Part shown: positions 1-8,484 of the stretch, piece by piece
Numbering within the stretch: position 1 is the stretch's first letter
How the letters are laid out: each line of letters opens with the position of its first letter
Source: Pseudomonas sp. RGM2987
GTDB lineage: Bacteria > Pseudomonadota > Gammaproteobacteria > Pseudomonadales > Pseudomonadaceae
Direction of reading: 5' to 3'
Assembly: GCF_022952855.1 (NCBI RefSeq)
Contig: NZ_JALJDX010000185.1
Span: 1-46,262, forward strand
Length of the DNA stretch: 46,262 nucleotides
The notes under the pieces: model-generated
The model's database searches: none
What the model saw: only the letters and a program-made list of their open reading frames with translations
Told to the model about the DNA's origin: nothing
Position numbers and translations under genes: made by a program

Positions 1-33
1 GACTTATATCGACTCATCCGCCGACTGACACAC

Positions 34-61
34 CGCTTTCGCGAGCAAGCCCGCTCCCACA
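34..61. repeat. REP element (single)
   Basis: One copy of the Pseudomonas REP with reverse-oriented core GCGAGCAAGCCCGCTCCCAC, imperfectly palindromic. It lies just past the stop codon of the MerR gene, at the window edge, so a partner copy may lie outside. Confidence 0.8.
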
Positions 62-75
62 CTGGATCCGCGTCG

Positions 76-477
76 TTATTGAACTGTTTTCTCACCGTTG
101 ATCGTCTGCTCCAGCGCCTGGATGCAGCGTTCTTCAGCGGTGTCGAGTTCCAGCTTCATCTGTTCGATATCCAGCAGTTGCTGTTCGAGTTGTTCCCGGC
201 GTTCGGCAATTTTCGCCAGCATGCTGTGCAGCTGTTTCTGATTGCCGCTGGTGGGGTCATAGAGTTCGATCAGCTCGCGGCACTCGGCCAGGGAAAAACC
301 GATGCGCTTGCCCCGCAGGATCAGCTTCAGGCTGACTTTGTCCCGGGGCGAGTAGATGCGTTCCTGGCCCCGGCGCTCCGGGCTCAACAGGCCTTGTTCC
401 TCATAGAAACGGATGGCCCGGGTGGTGATGTCCAGCTCGCGGGCGAGATCGGAGATGCTGTAGGTCTGGCTGCTCAT
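76..477 (-). CDS. liuR: MerR-family regulator, LiuR-like
   Basis: A 133-aa MerR-type transcription factor. The N-terminal winged helix-turn-helix (about residues 5-72) contains the typical TTRAIRFYEEQGLL helix and the RGKRIGFSLAEC wing. A long coiled coil (about 80-125, rich in E, Q, L) would form the dimer. There is no cysteine cluster of the metal-sensing type. The sequence matches what I recall of LiuR, which controls leucine/isovalerate and acyclic terpenoid catabolism. In Pseudomonas liuR normally heads liuABCDE, which would lie to the left, outside the window. A REP element follows the stop, so linkage to such an operon is not shown here. A weak GAGCG ribosome binding site precedes the ATG. 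Confidence 0.75.
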   Translation of the reverse strand: MSSQTYSISDLARELDITTRAIRFYEEQGLLSPERRGQERIYSPRDKVSLKLILRGKRIGFSLAECRELIELYDPTSGNQKQLHSMLAKIAERREQLEQQLLDIEQMKLELDTAEERCIQALEQTINGEKTVQ

Positions 478-570
478 GGAAGCGCTCGAAACGAAAAGGG
501 CTGGCGCTAAGCTAAAGGCAGGTTGACGTTCGCGTCAAGCAGACACGGGAGCGTAGTCTGCGCCGACCTC

Positions 571-661
571 TTCGCGAGCAAGCCCGCTCCCACACTGAGC
601 TGATGGTGCTGCGACATTTGGGGCTGGCGCAGAACTTGTGGGAGCGGGCTTGCTCGCGAAG
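571..661. repeat. REP pair (BIME-like) between regulators
   Basis: Two oppositely oriented REP copies (571-595 and 637-661) with a short spacer, in the gap between the MerR promoter region and the end of the LysR gene. The pair could form a long hairpin and end transcription from the LysR gene. Confidence 0.85.
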
Positions 662-683
662 AACGATGACGCGGACCAGAATC

Positions 684-1616
684 CTACACTACCTTCTCCA
701 GCTTCCTCTCATGTGCCGTCACCTGCTGGCACAGCTCGATCATCTGCTCGCGCATCCAGCGGTTGGCCGGGTCCTGGTCGGTACTTTCATGCCAGTAGAG
801 ATGGGTCTCTACCGGCGGCACATCGTTGACTGGCAACTGGAAGGCGTGCAGGTCGTGGCGACGTGCGAAGCGCTCCGGGACGGTCATGACCATGTCGGTC
901 TGCTGCAACACCTGGGAGGCCATCAGGTAATGTTGCGAGCGCAAGGCGATCTTGCGCTGGATGCCCATCTTGCCCAAGGCCAGGTCGACGTAGCCCAGCC
1001 CATTGCGGCGGCTGGAAATATGCACATGGGTCTGGGCCAGGTAGTCATCGAGGCCGATCTTCTCCTTGCCCGCCAACGGGTGGCCCTTGCGCATGGCGCA
1101 CACATAACGGTCTTCCATCAGCTTGACGTGGCGCACCTGTGGGTCGGTGTTGAGCGGCGCATCCACGGCGAAGTCGAGACGGCCGGCCGCCAGCTCCTTG
1201 GTGGTTTCCCGGCGCTTGGACAGGAAGCTCTCGATGGCCACGGTCGGCGCCAGGCGACGCAGGCGCTGGAACAGCGGCGGCAGGATCACGCCTTCGGTGA
1301 GGTCGGTCATGCTGATGCGGTAAGTCTTGACCGCCTGCAATGGGTTGAAAATCCGGCTTTCCTGCACCGACACCCGCAGCAGCGACAAGGCGTTGCGCAC
1401 CGGGCCAATGATGTTCTGAGCCATGGGTGTCGGCACCATGCCCTGGGCGGTGCGCACGAACAGCGGGTCGTTGAAGGTCTCGCGCAAACGCGCCAGGGCG
1501 TTGGACACCGCCGGCTGAGTGATGCCGACGATCTGCCCGGCGCGGGTCAGGTTAGCTTCGGTGTAGATCGCATCGAAGACGATAAACAGGTTGAGATCGA
1601 CCTTGCTCAGATTCAT
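684..1616 (-). CDS. LysR-family transcriptional regulator
   Basis: A 310-aa LysR regulator. The N-terminal helix-turn-helix (residues 5-65) has the LSKVDLNLFIVFDAI start and TQPAVSNALARLR recognition helix of the NodD/LeuO-like branch. The effector-binding domain runs from about 95 to 300. It is divergent from the acyl-CoA dehydrogenase at 1792 with a 175-bp gap holding a dyad of the LysR box type (1676-1698), so it probably controls that gene and itself. The effector is unknown; an acyl-CoA or fatty-acid-related signal is a guess from the neighbour. Confidence 0.88.
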   Translation of the reverse strand: MNLSKVDLNLFIVFDAIYTEANLTRAGQIVGITQPAVSNALARLRETFNDPLFVRTAQGMVPTPMAQNIIGPVRNALSLLRVSVQESRIFNPLQAVKTYRISMTDLTEGVILPPLFQRLRRLAPTVAIESFLSKRRETTKELAAGRLDFAVDAPLNTDPQVRHVKLMEDRYVCAMRKGHPLAGKEKIGLDDYLAQTHVHISSRRNGLGYVDLALGKMGIQRKIALRSQHYLMASQVLQQTDMVMTVPERFARRHDLHAFQLPVNDVPPVETHLYWHESTDQDPANRWMREQMIELCQQVTAHERKLEKVV

Positions 1617-1675
1617 GGCGCTGCACTCTTATTCTTGCTTGTTGTGAGGGGCCGGGTGGCGATGGGAATCAGTGA

Positions 1676-1698
1676 AACATATATCGGTGATGAATGTT
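1676..1698. promoter_or_regulatory. Candidate LysR binding site
   Basis: AACAT (1676-1680) and ATGTT (1694-1698) form a perfect inverted repeat with a 13-base spacer, in the gap between the divergent LysR and acyl-CoA dehydrogenase genes. It sits about 95 bp upstream of the dehydrogenase start, where LysR proteins usually bind. Assigned from symmetry and position only. Confidence 0.4.
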
Positions 1699-1791
1699 AA
1701 TACACGCCGAGAATAGGTTAGGTAAATTTTCGTAGCTGAACTAGGATCGATTTCATGACCTAAAACAACCTCTGCCCAGAAGGTGCTGCCC

Positions 1792-3021
1792 ATGGATTTC
1801 GCCTATTCCCCAAAGGTTCAGGAGCTGCGTGAACGTGTCACGGCGTTCATGGATGCCTACGTTTACCCGGCCGAAGCGGTGTTCGAGCGGCAAGTGGCCG
1901 AAGGCGACCGTTGGCAGCCCACGGCCATCATGGAAGAGCTCAAGGCCAAGGCCAGGGCTGAAGGCCTGTGGAATCTGTTTCTGCCCGAGTCCGAGCTGGG
2001 CGCCGGCCTGACCAACCTGGAATATGCGCCATTGGCGGAAATCATGGGTCGCTCCTTGCTGGGGCCGGAGCCGTTCAACTGCTCGGCGCCGGACACCGGC
2101 AACATGGAAGTGCTGGTGCGCTATGCCAACGAAGAGCAGAAGCAACGCTGGCTCGAACCGCTGTTGCGTGGCGAGATCCGTTCGGCATTCGCCATGACCG
2201 AGCCGGACGTTGCCTCTTCAGACGCCACCAATATGGCCGCCCGTGCTGAACGTGATGGCGACCAGTGGGTGATCAACGGCAAGAAATGGTGGACTTCAGG
2301 CGCCTGCGACCCGCGCTGCAAGATCCTGATCTTCATGGGGCTGAGCAATCCCGATGGACCGCGCCATGCCCAGCACTCGATGATTCTGGTGCCGGTGGAC
2401 ACCCCAGGGGTAAAAATCGTACGACCGCTGCCGGTGTTCGGTTACGACGACGCGCCCCATGGTCATGCCGAAGTGTTGTTCGACAACGTGCGGGTGCCGT
2501 ACGAGAACGTGCTGTTGGGTGAAGGACGTGGCTTTGAAATTGCCCAGGGGCGCCTTGGCCCAGGGCGGATTCACCACTGCATGCGTTCCATCGGCATGGC
2601 CGAGCGGGCGCTGGAATTGATGTGCAAGCGTGCCGTCAATCGCACGGCTTTTGGCAAGCCGTTGGCGCGTCTGGGCGGGAATGTCGACAAGATCGCCGAC
2701 TCGCGGATGGAAATCGACATGGCGCGCCTGCTCACCTTGAAAGCAGCGTACATGATGGACACCGTCGGCAATAAAGTGGCCAAGAGCGAAATCGCTCAGA
2801 TCAAGGTCGTCGCGCCAAACGTGGCCCTGAAGGTCATCGACCGGGCGATTCAGATTCATGGTGGGGCCGGGGTTTCCAACGATTTCCCGCTGGCCTACAT
2901 GTACGCCATGCAACGCACCCTGCGCCTGGCCGACGGCCCGGACGAAGTCCACCGCGCCGCCATCGGCAAGTTCGAGATCGGCAAATACGTGCCCAAGGAA
3001 ATGCTGCGTAGCGGGCGCTGA
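1792..3021 (+). CDS. Acyl-CoA dehydrogenase family protein
   Basis: A 409-aa flavoprotein of the acyl-CoA dehydrogenase superfamily, predicted to perform FAD-dependent alpha,beta-dehydrogenation of an acyl-CoA. The N-terminal helical domain is followed by the FAD/substrate middle domain ([15 protein letters not shown] near residue 140) and the C-terminal helical domain with [17 protein letters not shown] near residue 355. Length and layout resemble the longer ACAD10/11-like bacterial enzymes. I chose ATG 1792 over GTG 1783 because the AAGGTG covering that GTG is a well-placed Shine-Dalgarno for ATG 1792. It is the likely target of the divergent LysR. Substrate chain length cannot be judged. 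Confidence 0.9.
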   Translation: MDFAYSPKVQELRERVTAFMDAYVYPAEAVFERQVAEGDRWQPTAIMEELKAKARAEGLWNLFLPESELGAGLTNLEYAPLAEIMGRSLLGPEPFNCSAPDTGNMEVLVRYANEEQKQRWLEPLLRGEIRSAFAMTEPDVASSDATNMAARAERDGDQWVINGKKWWTSGACDPRCKILIFMGLSNPDGPRHAQHSMILVPVDTPGVKIVRPLPVFGYDDAPHGHAEVLFDNVRVPYENVLLGEGRGFEIAQGRLGPGRIHHCMRSIGMAERALELMCKRAVNRTAFGKPLARLGGNVDKIADSRMEIDMARLLTLKAAYMMDTVGNKVAKSEIAQIKVVAPNVALKVIDRAIQIHGGAGVSNDFPLAYMYAMQRTLRLADGPDEVHRAAIGKFEIGKYVPKEMLRSGR

Positions 3022-3046
3022 GAACTCATTTCACTCTGGTAATGCC

Positions 3047-3275
3047 ATCGCGAGCAGGCTCGCTCCCACAAGGATATAGCGGCGGTCATCCCTCTTGGTT
3101 CCGCCGTAGAACCCCTGTGGGAGCGGGCTTGCCCGCGAAGGCGTCGGCACATTCAAGCTAGATACTAGCTGACCCAGCGCTTTCGCGAGCAAGCCCGCTC
3201 CCACAAGGGAATAACGGCGGTCATCAATCTTAGTAGCCGCCATGGTCCCCTGTGGGAGCGAGCCTGCTCGCGATG
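3047..3275. repeat. Cluster of four REP elements
   Basis: Four REP copies in alternating orientation (3047-3072, 3115-3140, 3181-3206, 3250-3275) fill the gap between two convergent genes. The copies differ slightly in the stem (CAGGCTCG, GGGCTTGCCCG, AAGCCCG), with paired substitutions that keep the palindrome. Confidence 0.9.
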
Positions 3276-3298
3276 GCGTCTTCGGATCCTGCGCTAGC

Positions 3299-4168
3299 TC
3301 ACTCCTTGACGCTCATGTATTGCTCGGCCCAGCGGATGTATTCCTCGGGCTGGGTGTAGGTGTGGGTCAGTTCGGTGGCGCTGAGGTCCGAGGCCTGGGT
3401 GAAGATCTGCCGCTGTTCGCGCAGGCTGTCGTAGGTGGCCTTGATCGCGGCGAAGTAGGCGCCATGGCCGTCGATGGTTATCCGCACGCCCAGTTCAGCC
3501 AGGCGTTTGTCGTCGCGCAGCAGCGGGTTGCCATAGGTGACGAGCATCAGCGGCACACTCAGGTTTTCGCTGATTTTCTCCAGGTGTTCGAAGTCTTGCA
3601 CGCCGACCATGCAAATCCCGTCAGCCCCGGCCCGTTCATACTGCTGGGTTCGACTGATGATTTCCTGGACCGGCAAAATCCCGGCATTGGTGCGGGCGAT
3701 GATCGCCATTTCCGGATCGACCCGCGCTTCCAGTGCCGCGCGAATCTTGCCAACGCCTTCGGCCACCCCGATCAGGTCCGTGGACTTGCGGCCAAACTGG
3801 GCTGGCAACAGGGTATCTTCGATGGTCAGCGCGGCGACGCCGGCGCGCTCCAGCTCGATGATGGTACGCATCACGTTCAGGGCGTTGCCGTAGCCGTGGT
3901 CGGCGTCGGCGATCACCGGCAGTTGGGCCACGCGGCCAATACGGGTGGCTTGTTCGGTGAACTCGCTGAGGGTGATCAGGGCAAAGTCCGGCGCGCCCAA
4001 CACTTGCAGCGACGCGACCGAGCCGCCCAGGATCCCCACTTCAAAACCCAGGTCGGCGGCGATGCGCGCCGACATCGGGTCAAACACCGAAGCGGTGTGA
4101 TAGCAGGTCTTGGAAGCCAGCAGTTGACGAAAGTTGCGGCGCAAATCTTGATGGGAAAGCCTGGACAT
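3299..4168 (-). CDS. Oxaloacetate decarboxylase (PEP mutase/isocitrate lyase superfamily)
   Basis: A 289-aa TIM-barrel enzyme of the PEP mutase/isocitrate lyase superfamily. It closely resembles the Pseudomonas oxaloacetate decarboxylase typified by PA4872: [20 protein letters not shown] at the N terminus, [16 protein letters not shown] with the Mg-binding aspartates, and [12 protein letters not shown]. It should convert oxaloacetate to pyruvate and CO2 in the cytosol. The reading frame extends upstream to 4228, but ATG 4168 matches the family's N terminus ([14 protein letters not shown]) and has GGTGGAA ahead of it. It stands alone between a REP cluster and the unnamed operon at 4.35 kb. Confidence 0.88.
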   Translation of the reverse strand: MSRLSHQDLRRNFRQLLASKTCYHTASVFDPMSARIAADLGFEVGILGGSVASLQVLGAPDFALITLSEFTEQATRIGRVAQLPVIADADHGYGNALNVMRTIIELERAGVAALTIEDTLLPAQFGRKSTDLIGVAEGVGKIRAALEARVDPEMAIIARTNAGILPVQEIISRTQQYERAGADGICMVGVQDFEHLEKISENLSVPLMLVTYGNPLLRDDKRLAELGVRITIDGHGAYFAAIKATYDSLREQRQIFTQASDLSATELTHTYTQPEEYIRWAEQYMSVKE

Positions 4169-4295
4169 GTGAGTTCCACCATTGGAATGGAACGGCTTGA
4201 GCAAAAGTGTCAACGCCGAAAGAGCCAAAGGCTATCACGTGGCAAGCAAAAAGATGATGACGAATGCGCATGGGCTATGCCTCCGGCGCATCGTT

Positions 4296-4332
4296 AAAAA
4301 GGCCACGGCCCGGAGGGCTGCAGCCTGGCACA
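4296..4332 (-). terminator. Possible terminator of the three-gene operon
   Basis: Read on the minus strand, a GC-rich segment with self-complementary GGCTGCAGCC and GGCCGTGGCC ends in five T residues, 23-60 bases past the stop of the 60-aa peptide gene. The stem is imperfect, so this is tentative. Confidence 0.35.
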
Positions 4333-4354
4333 GCGCCCGTCGTTCAAAAACGGG

Positions 4355-4537
4355 TCAGTTTGGGCTCGGTAAGCTCCAGATTTTCTTGATCTCGTGGATG
4401 TTTCCCACGTTGAAGCGAGTCGGGAACCCCGGGATCGTGCAGTGGGTTTCGTTCTCCAAGTGTGTTGCGGTGTCTATCACATGGGAGCTGGCCCGCAATA
4501 AAGGCGTTTCATCCCAGTCTTTCATCAGGTCAAGCAT
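4355..4537 (-). CDS. 60-aa peptide, last gene of an unnamed operon
   Basis: A 60-residue protein I do not recognise. It has a charged N-terminal part (MLDLMKDWDE), a middle with histidines and a single cysteine (H26, H32, C33) and a C-terminal part with several prolines, ending in SLPSPN. There is no signal peptide or membrane segment. Its translation is well supported: AAGGAAGGAG lies just upstream of the ATG, the strongest Shine-Dalgarno in the area. The start overlaps the stop of the upstream cupin-like gene by eight bases. It could be a modified-peptide precursor, a small enzyme subunit or a regulatory peptide; the sequence alone does not decide. Confidence 0.7.
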   Translation of the reverse strand: MLDLMKDWDETPLLRASSHVIDTATHLENETHCTIPGFPTRFNVGNIHEIKKIWSLPSPN

Positions 4538-5213
4538 GGTTTACTCCTTCCTTAAAGTTACCGGACAACAAGTGGCCGGATTTCAGCAATGACAACGTAT
4601 CGTTAAACAGGGCGGTCTCTTGCGCCGCTACCCCGGGGTGAATGGGTATGTAATCTTTATCGAAGCACCAGGCGTCATCGACCCTGTCCAGATACGCCGG
4701 ATGGATAAGCAGGCTCAGTGAAGCGGACATCGAGGTTGGGGCTATTTGTCTGTGGATTTCCCGCAGTGCTGGCATATACAGCACTTTTCCTGGCGCAAGT
4801 TTCAGTGTCCGCGGTTTTCCCAGTCGAGGCCTCCTACCTTTTTGCAGTGGCAAGTCATCCAGTATTTCGCGAATAACCGTGGTGTAACCGTCGCCGCTAT
4901 AACCCACTGAGTAAATTTCAAAGTCATGACTGTGGTTCAGGTTGTAGATAAAAGTTTCACTCTCATCTTGAGTGTCTACCGGCGACCAGAAGTTTAGGCG
5001 CAGGGTGAAGTCTTCATCGCCATGAAGGATAAAGCCATAGGCGTTATAAAGGCTGTTGCGTGTATCAAAGCCATCTCTTTGAATCGTGGCGTACAAGTGG
5101 GTACTTAATAGGCAACGGTTGGTGGCTAACGCTTGCAACGCTCCGGTGATCTCACTCTTATCACGTTGCAAGTCGTAACTTTTCAAGCGTTCGACAAATA
5201 CTTCCAGCCTCAT
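4530..5213 (-). CDS. Cupin-like hypothetical protein
   Basis: A 227-aa protein of unknown function with a likely cupin or JmjC-like barrel. Around residues 93-110 it has N-H-S-H-D-F-E-I-Y followed by GYSGDGY, the His-x-His...Glu layout of cupin motif 1. LAPGKVLYMPALREIH (139-154) matches motif 2, supplying a further histidine (H154). SASLSLLIHP (163-172) looks like a closing barrel strand. A metal-dependent oxygenase or a binding barrel is therefore plausible. It starts by ATGA overlap with the 258-aa gene and ends by an eight-base overlap with the 60-aa peptide gene. GC is visibly lower than in flanking genes, which suggests acquisition from outside. Confidence 0.75.
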   Translation of the reverse strand: MRLEVFVERLKSYDLQRDKSEITGALQALATNRCLLSTHLYATIQRDGFDTRNSLYNAYGFILHGDEDFTLRLNFWSPVDTQDESETFIYNLNHSHDFEIYSVGYSGDGYTTVIREILDDLPLQKGRRPRLGKPRTLKLAPGKVLYMPALREIHRQIAPTSMSASLSLLIHPAYLDRVDDAWCFDKDYIPIHPGVAAQETALFNDTLSLLKSGHLLSGNFKEGVNHA

Positions 5214-5986
5214 TCTGCTTGCTCGAATGGCTGGAGCAGGCTATCGAGACGTGCGTTGCGGTGTTTCTTCAACAGCGCAACGTAGCTCACCGCCATTTGC
5301 GGATAAGCTAGATAGAGCACCTGGAAGGCTTTCCAAGCGACCGCAGGGTGATAGTGATAGATCAATTCCCCGGCGACCCTGGCGCGTTCGGGGTCCTGGA
5401 CCGCTTCGAGCAATTGGAGGCTCACCAGATGCCGCGCGGCGCCGTCGTCGTGGGGCAACCAGGCTACTTTGCGCAATGAAACCCGATCAAACACGCCGAT
5501 GTCGGTCATTCTATCGGGCAGGTTAATCCTGCCTATCAATCCGGCGTCAGACTGACAGTAATCGAACAATGTTCGAGAGCCATCAATCACCAGGGGATTG
5601 TTCTGATCGATGGAGCAAATGTCGGTTTTCTCCAGCTGATTCGGGCCGACGGCGTACAGCTGGACTTCGAATGGTTGATCAATGGCAAACAAGACACTCT
5701 GCCCGGGCACCGAATACAGCTGCGAGGAACTGCCACTGAGTGCTGGCGCCTTGATGCTGATATTGCCGATGCTGGTGCAATGCAATGTAATGGTTCCCGT
5801 GCCTGGATTGGTCATGTTCATGATGGCCGCACGCCGGGAGCGAGCCATGGCGAATCTGGGTTGACGCTTCAAGTCGACAAACAATTGGCTGATTTGCGCC
5901 GCCATGTCTAATGTCTTTATTGTTTCAGCGATATGTTGAGGCGGTATATTTCTGGAGATCAGCGTTTTAATCATGAACAGAATCAT
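5210..5986 (-). CDS. Hypothetical protein, first gene of the unnamed operon
   Basis: A protein of up to 258 aa that I cannot assign. The first 50 residues look helical. Residues about 60-170 are beta-rich (TGTITLHCTSIGNISIK, PGQSVLFAIDQPFEVQLYAVG) and hold three cysteines. Residues about 183-250 look like paired HEAT-type helices (LVSLQLLEAV; AVAWKAFQVLYLAYP). The start is uncertain: ATG 5986, ATG 5974 and ATG 5905 all lack a good ribosome binding site, and an in-frame stop just upstream rules out a much longer form. It is translationally coupled to the cupin-like gene. Base composition is AT-richer than the neighbours. Confidence 0.7.
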   Translation of the reverse strand: MILFMIKTLISRNIPPQHIAETIKTLDMAAQISQLFVDLKRQPRFAMARSRRAAIMNMTNPGTGTITLHCTSIGNISIKAPALSGSSSQLYSVPGQSVLFAIDQPFEVQLYAVGPNQLEKTDICSIDQNNPLVIDGSRTLFDYCQSDAGLIGRINLPDRMTDIGVFDRVSLRKVAWLPHDDGAARHLVSLQLLEAVQDPERARVAGELIYHYHPAVAWKAFQVLYLAYPQMAVSYVALLKKHRNARLDSLLQPFEQAE

Positions 5987-6078
5987 TGCAGTAGGGCGAT
6001 GTTCAAAAGTATGGTTTTTTCAACTCCTTGATGGCAATTAACGAATTGTCGGGAAGTATTGCAGAGGAGCCACCAGGG

Positions 6079-7113
6079 TTATGCCGCCACCGCCCGTTTC
6101 GCAGGTTTGGCTAATGGCACGGCCCGCACTGTATCGCCGGGTTGCACTTGCAGACGCTTTGCCGTAAGTCGGTCGACCAGCAGGCTATGGCCATGCTGAT
6201 GCGCTCTGGCGCTGGTGACCCGGCAGCTTTCCAGCCGCCGGTTATGGATCAGCCAGACCGGTGCCTGTGCGTCCGGCGTGCCAATGCCCAGGGTCAGCGA
6301 TTGGCTGTCGCGTACGGTGCGGATGTTCGGAACCTGTGCCTCGATCACTGGGCCTGCATCAAAAATGTCGATGTAGCCTTTATGGCTGAAGCCCTCGGCG
6401 GTCAGGATCTTCATGGCCGGCTCGCTGTTCGGGTGGGCCTTGCCGATGACCGCCTGGGCCTGTTCCGTCAGCAGGCAGGTATACAGCGGCTGGCGCGGCA
6501 TCAGTTCGGCAATGAAGGATTTGTTGCCCATGCCGGACAATTGATCGGCGTAGCTGAAGTCTTTCTTGAAGAAATGCCGGCCCAGGCTGTCCCAGAACGG
6601 CGAACAGCCTTGCTCATCCGCATGGCCGCGCAGTTCGGCGATCAGTTTTTCACCGAACATCTGCGGAAACTCGGCCACGAACAGCAGGCGGGCCAGGGAC
6701 AGCAGGCGTCCGTTATGGCCATGACGCTGCTCGGGATGCAGGAACAGCGAGCAGATCTCCGATTGCCCGGTCATCTCGTTGTTGAGAAACAGCGTCGGCA
6801 TCTGCCGTTGGATGCCCAGTTGCGGTGCCGAGCTGACGGTTACCCCGACCCGATAGTTGTACCAGGCTTCGCGCAGGCCTATCGCGCCGGTCAGGGCGCT
6901 GATGCCCACCACCTGCCGATCATCGTCCTCGAGCACGAACAGGTAATCGGCGTCGGCCCGTTCGACCTGCCCGGCAAAGGTGCGCTGGGCCCAGCGAATA
7001 CGGTGGGCCAGGCGTTCTTCGTTGGCCGGCAGGCTGGTGAACCCCGGACCCGCGCAACGGGCCAGTTCCAACAGCGCGGGGAGGTCGGTGATGACGACCG
7101 GGCGGACAATCAT
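6079..7113 (-). CDS. aruG: Arginine N-succinyltransferase, beta subunit-like
   Basis: A 344-aa AstA-family acyltransferase. This family transfers succinyl from succinyl-CoA to the alpha-amino group of arginine or ornithine, the first step of the AST pathway. The start (MIVRPVVITDLPALLELAR), the core SPFWDSLGRHFFKKDFSYAD and FIAELMPRQPLYTCLL correspond to P. aeruginosa AruG as I recall it. ATG 7113, preceded by AAGGAA, is chosen over the longer frame to 7185. It follows the AruF-like gene by 61 bp, as in the canonical heteromeric enzyme. Here aruC, aruD and aruB are absent nearby, so this is probably a second, specialised copy; the acceptor might be an arginine derivative. Confidence 0.85.
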   Translation of the reverse strand: MIVRPVVITDLPALLELARCAGPGFTSLPANEERLAHRIRWAQRTFAGQVERADADYLFVLEDDDRQVVGISALTGAIGLREAWYNYRVGVTVSSAPQLGIQRQMPTLFLNNEMTGQSEICSLFLHPEQRHGHNGRLLSLARLLFVAEFPQMFGEKLIAELRGHADEQGCSPFWDSLGRHFFKKDFSYADQLSGMGNKSFIAELMPRQPLYTCLLTEQAQAVIGKAHPNSEPAMKILTAEGFSHKGYIDIFDAGPVIEAQVPNIRTVRDSQSLTLGIGTPDAQAPVWLIHNRRLESCRVTSARAHQHGHSLLVDRLTAKRLQVQPGDTVRAVPLAKPAKRAVAA

Positions 7114-7174
7114 GATGCGGTTCCTTGATCGTGTGCGGTGACGCGCCGCTGTATGCCAGGAGATCGAGTCGGGG

Positions 7175-8191
7175 TCATAAGGCAATCACCCGTATCCGCT
7201 CGCCGTCGGTCACCCCCAGGGCTGCCAGCATGTCGGGCGACAAGGCCACGGGGCCGTCGGCGTTGACGTCCAGCTCGGCCACGATGGCCCGGTAGTTTTC
7301 AAGGCCATCGTTGCTCACCAGATAACGGCCCCGAGCATCAATCTGCTCGCTTCGCCGGGCGATGGCGAGGCGACTTTGACTGATGGAGCGGATGTTTCCG
7401 GTACGGGCGTGCAGCGTTGGGCCGCCGTCGAACAGGTCGACGTAGCTGTTGGTTTCAAAGCCCTCACGTTCAAGGATGTCGAAAGCTTCCTGGCCGTCGG
7501 GGTGCACCCGACCGATGCAGGCCTGGGCCGCTGGCGGCAGCATGGGCACGTAGATCGGGTATTGCGGCATCAGCTCGGCGAGGAAGGTCCGGCTCTGCAA
7601 GCCGCACAGCCGTTCGGCCTCGACGTAAGGCAGGTCGAAGAAATGCTGGCCGATGGCATCCCAGAACGGCGACTGGCCGTCCTCGGTGCTGTAGCCGACG
7701 ATTTCGGTGATGACCGATTCGGCAAAGCGCCGGGGGTGGGCGGCGATAAACATCAGCCGGGCCCGGGACAGCAGCTCCGAATCCGGCGTGCGCACCCGCT
7801 GGGCGTCGATATGAAAACCGCGCAGCAGCGTCTGGCCACTGAGGTCCTGGCACAGTGACAGTGCCGGCACGCCGTGCTGAATGTTCAGCTCCCGCGACTC
7901 GCTGGAAAACGGCCGATGGCGCAGGCTGTAGAACGGTTCGTTGCAACCGGTGCTGGAGAGAATTTCCGAGCAGCCGACCAGGCGCGCGGAGACCAGGTCC
8001 TGCAACACGAAAAAATAGTTCTCGCCGCCGGCTTCCTGGACATCGGCTTCGAATGAAGCGCACGAGTCGAGGATTTTTTCCCGCAGGCGCCCGGTGTCGT
8101 CCGGCAGCGATGTCACGCCCACCAGACTGTCACGGGCCAACTGCTGCAATTGCGGCAGGTCGGTTAACTGAACTGGACGTAAAGCCAGCAT
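7175..8191 (-). CDS. aruF: Arginine N-succinyltransferase, alpha subunit-like
   Basis: A 338-aa AstA-family protein paired with the AruG-like gene downstream. Diagnostic stretches are MLALRPVQLTDLPQLQQLA, VGVTSLPDD, SPFWDAIGQHFFDLPY and TFLAELMPQYPIYVPMLP, which follow P. aeruginosa AruF. AGGAG lies eight bases before ATG 8191, so the longer frame to 8230 is not needed. In P. aeruginosa AruF and AruG form one enzyme acting on arginine and ornithine. Here the pair sits under an RpiR-type regulator with an N-formylglutamate-amidohydrolase-family gene, a different setting from the aruCFGDB operon. Confidence 0.85.
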   Translation of the reverse strand: MLALRPVQLTDLPQLQQLARDSLVGVTSLPDDTGRLREKILDSCASFEADVQEAGGENYFFVLQDLVSARLVGCSEILSSTGCNEPFYSLRHRPFSSESRELNIQHGVPALSLCQDLSGQTLLRGFHIDAQRVRTPDSELLSRARLMFIAAHPRRFAESVITEIVGYSTEDGQSPFWDAIGQHFFDLPYVEAERLCGLQSRTFLAELMPQYPIYVPMLPPAAQACIGRVHPDGQEAFDILEREGFETNSYVDLFDGGPTLHARTGNIRSISQSRLAIARRSEQIDARGRYLVSNDGLENYRAIVAELDVNADGPVALSPDMLAALGVTDGERIRVIAL

Positions 8192-8303
8192 GGATTGCAC
8201 TCCTGTTCCAGGGAGCCCGATGCGCCGCACCAGGCTTGACGATCACTGTCGATGTCCACGCGTTTGAATCATGAGCGGCCAACGCCTTCGGCCGTCCAGA
8301 CAT

Positions 8304-8420
8304 TTATTGGCCCGCCGGGTCGGGCAGGGTGCTGCGGCTGCCGCATCTGTCGAGCGCGCACAGATAGACCAGGCCAGCGGCAATCAATTCCTGCTTGTAG
8401 CCAAATGCCTCGATACTCAT
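8304..8420 (-). CDS. Possible 38-aa ORF or permease remnant
   Basis: A short frame beginning MSIEAFGYKQEL and ending LPDPAGQ, preceded by AAGGA at a good distance (about nine bases) from its ATG. The GYKQEL start resembles the N terminus of APC-type amino acid permeases, after which the similarity is lost. It may be what remains of a permease gene deleted between the FGase-like gene and aruF, or a chance ORF. The rest of the 293-bp gap shows nothing I can name. Confidence 0.3.
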   Translation of the reverse strand: MSIEAFGYKQELIAAGLVYLCALDRCGSRSTLPDPAGQ

Positions 8421-8484
8421 GAGCCGTTTTCCTTTTCAGCTGTGAGGTTGCTTTGCTGGTCGCCGCAAACGTGCCGCTACGTTG

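Noticed and set aside
3242..4297. Plus-strand open frame opposite the oxaloacetate decarboxylase gene
   Set aside because: It starts inside a REP and mirrors a well-conserved minus-strand enzyme.
4182..4592. Plus-strand 136-codon frame opposite the 60-aa peptide gene
   Set aside because: No ribosome binding site and no family match; the minus-strand peptide has a strong site and overlap coupling.
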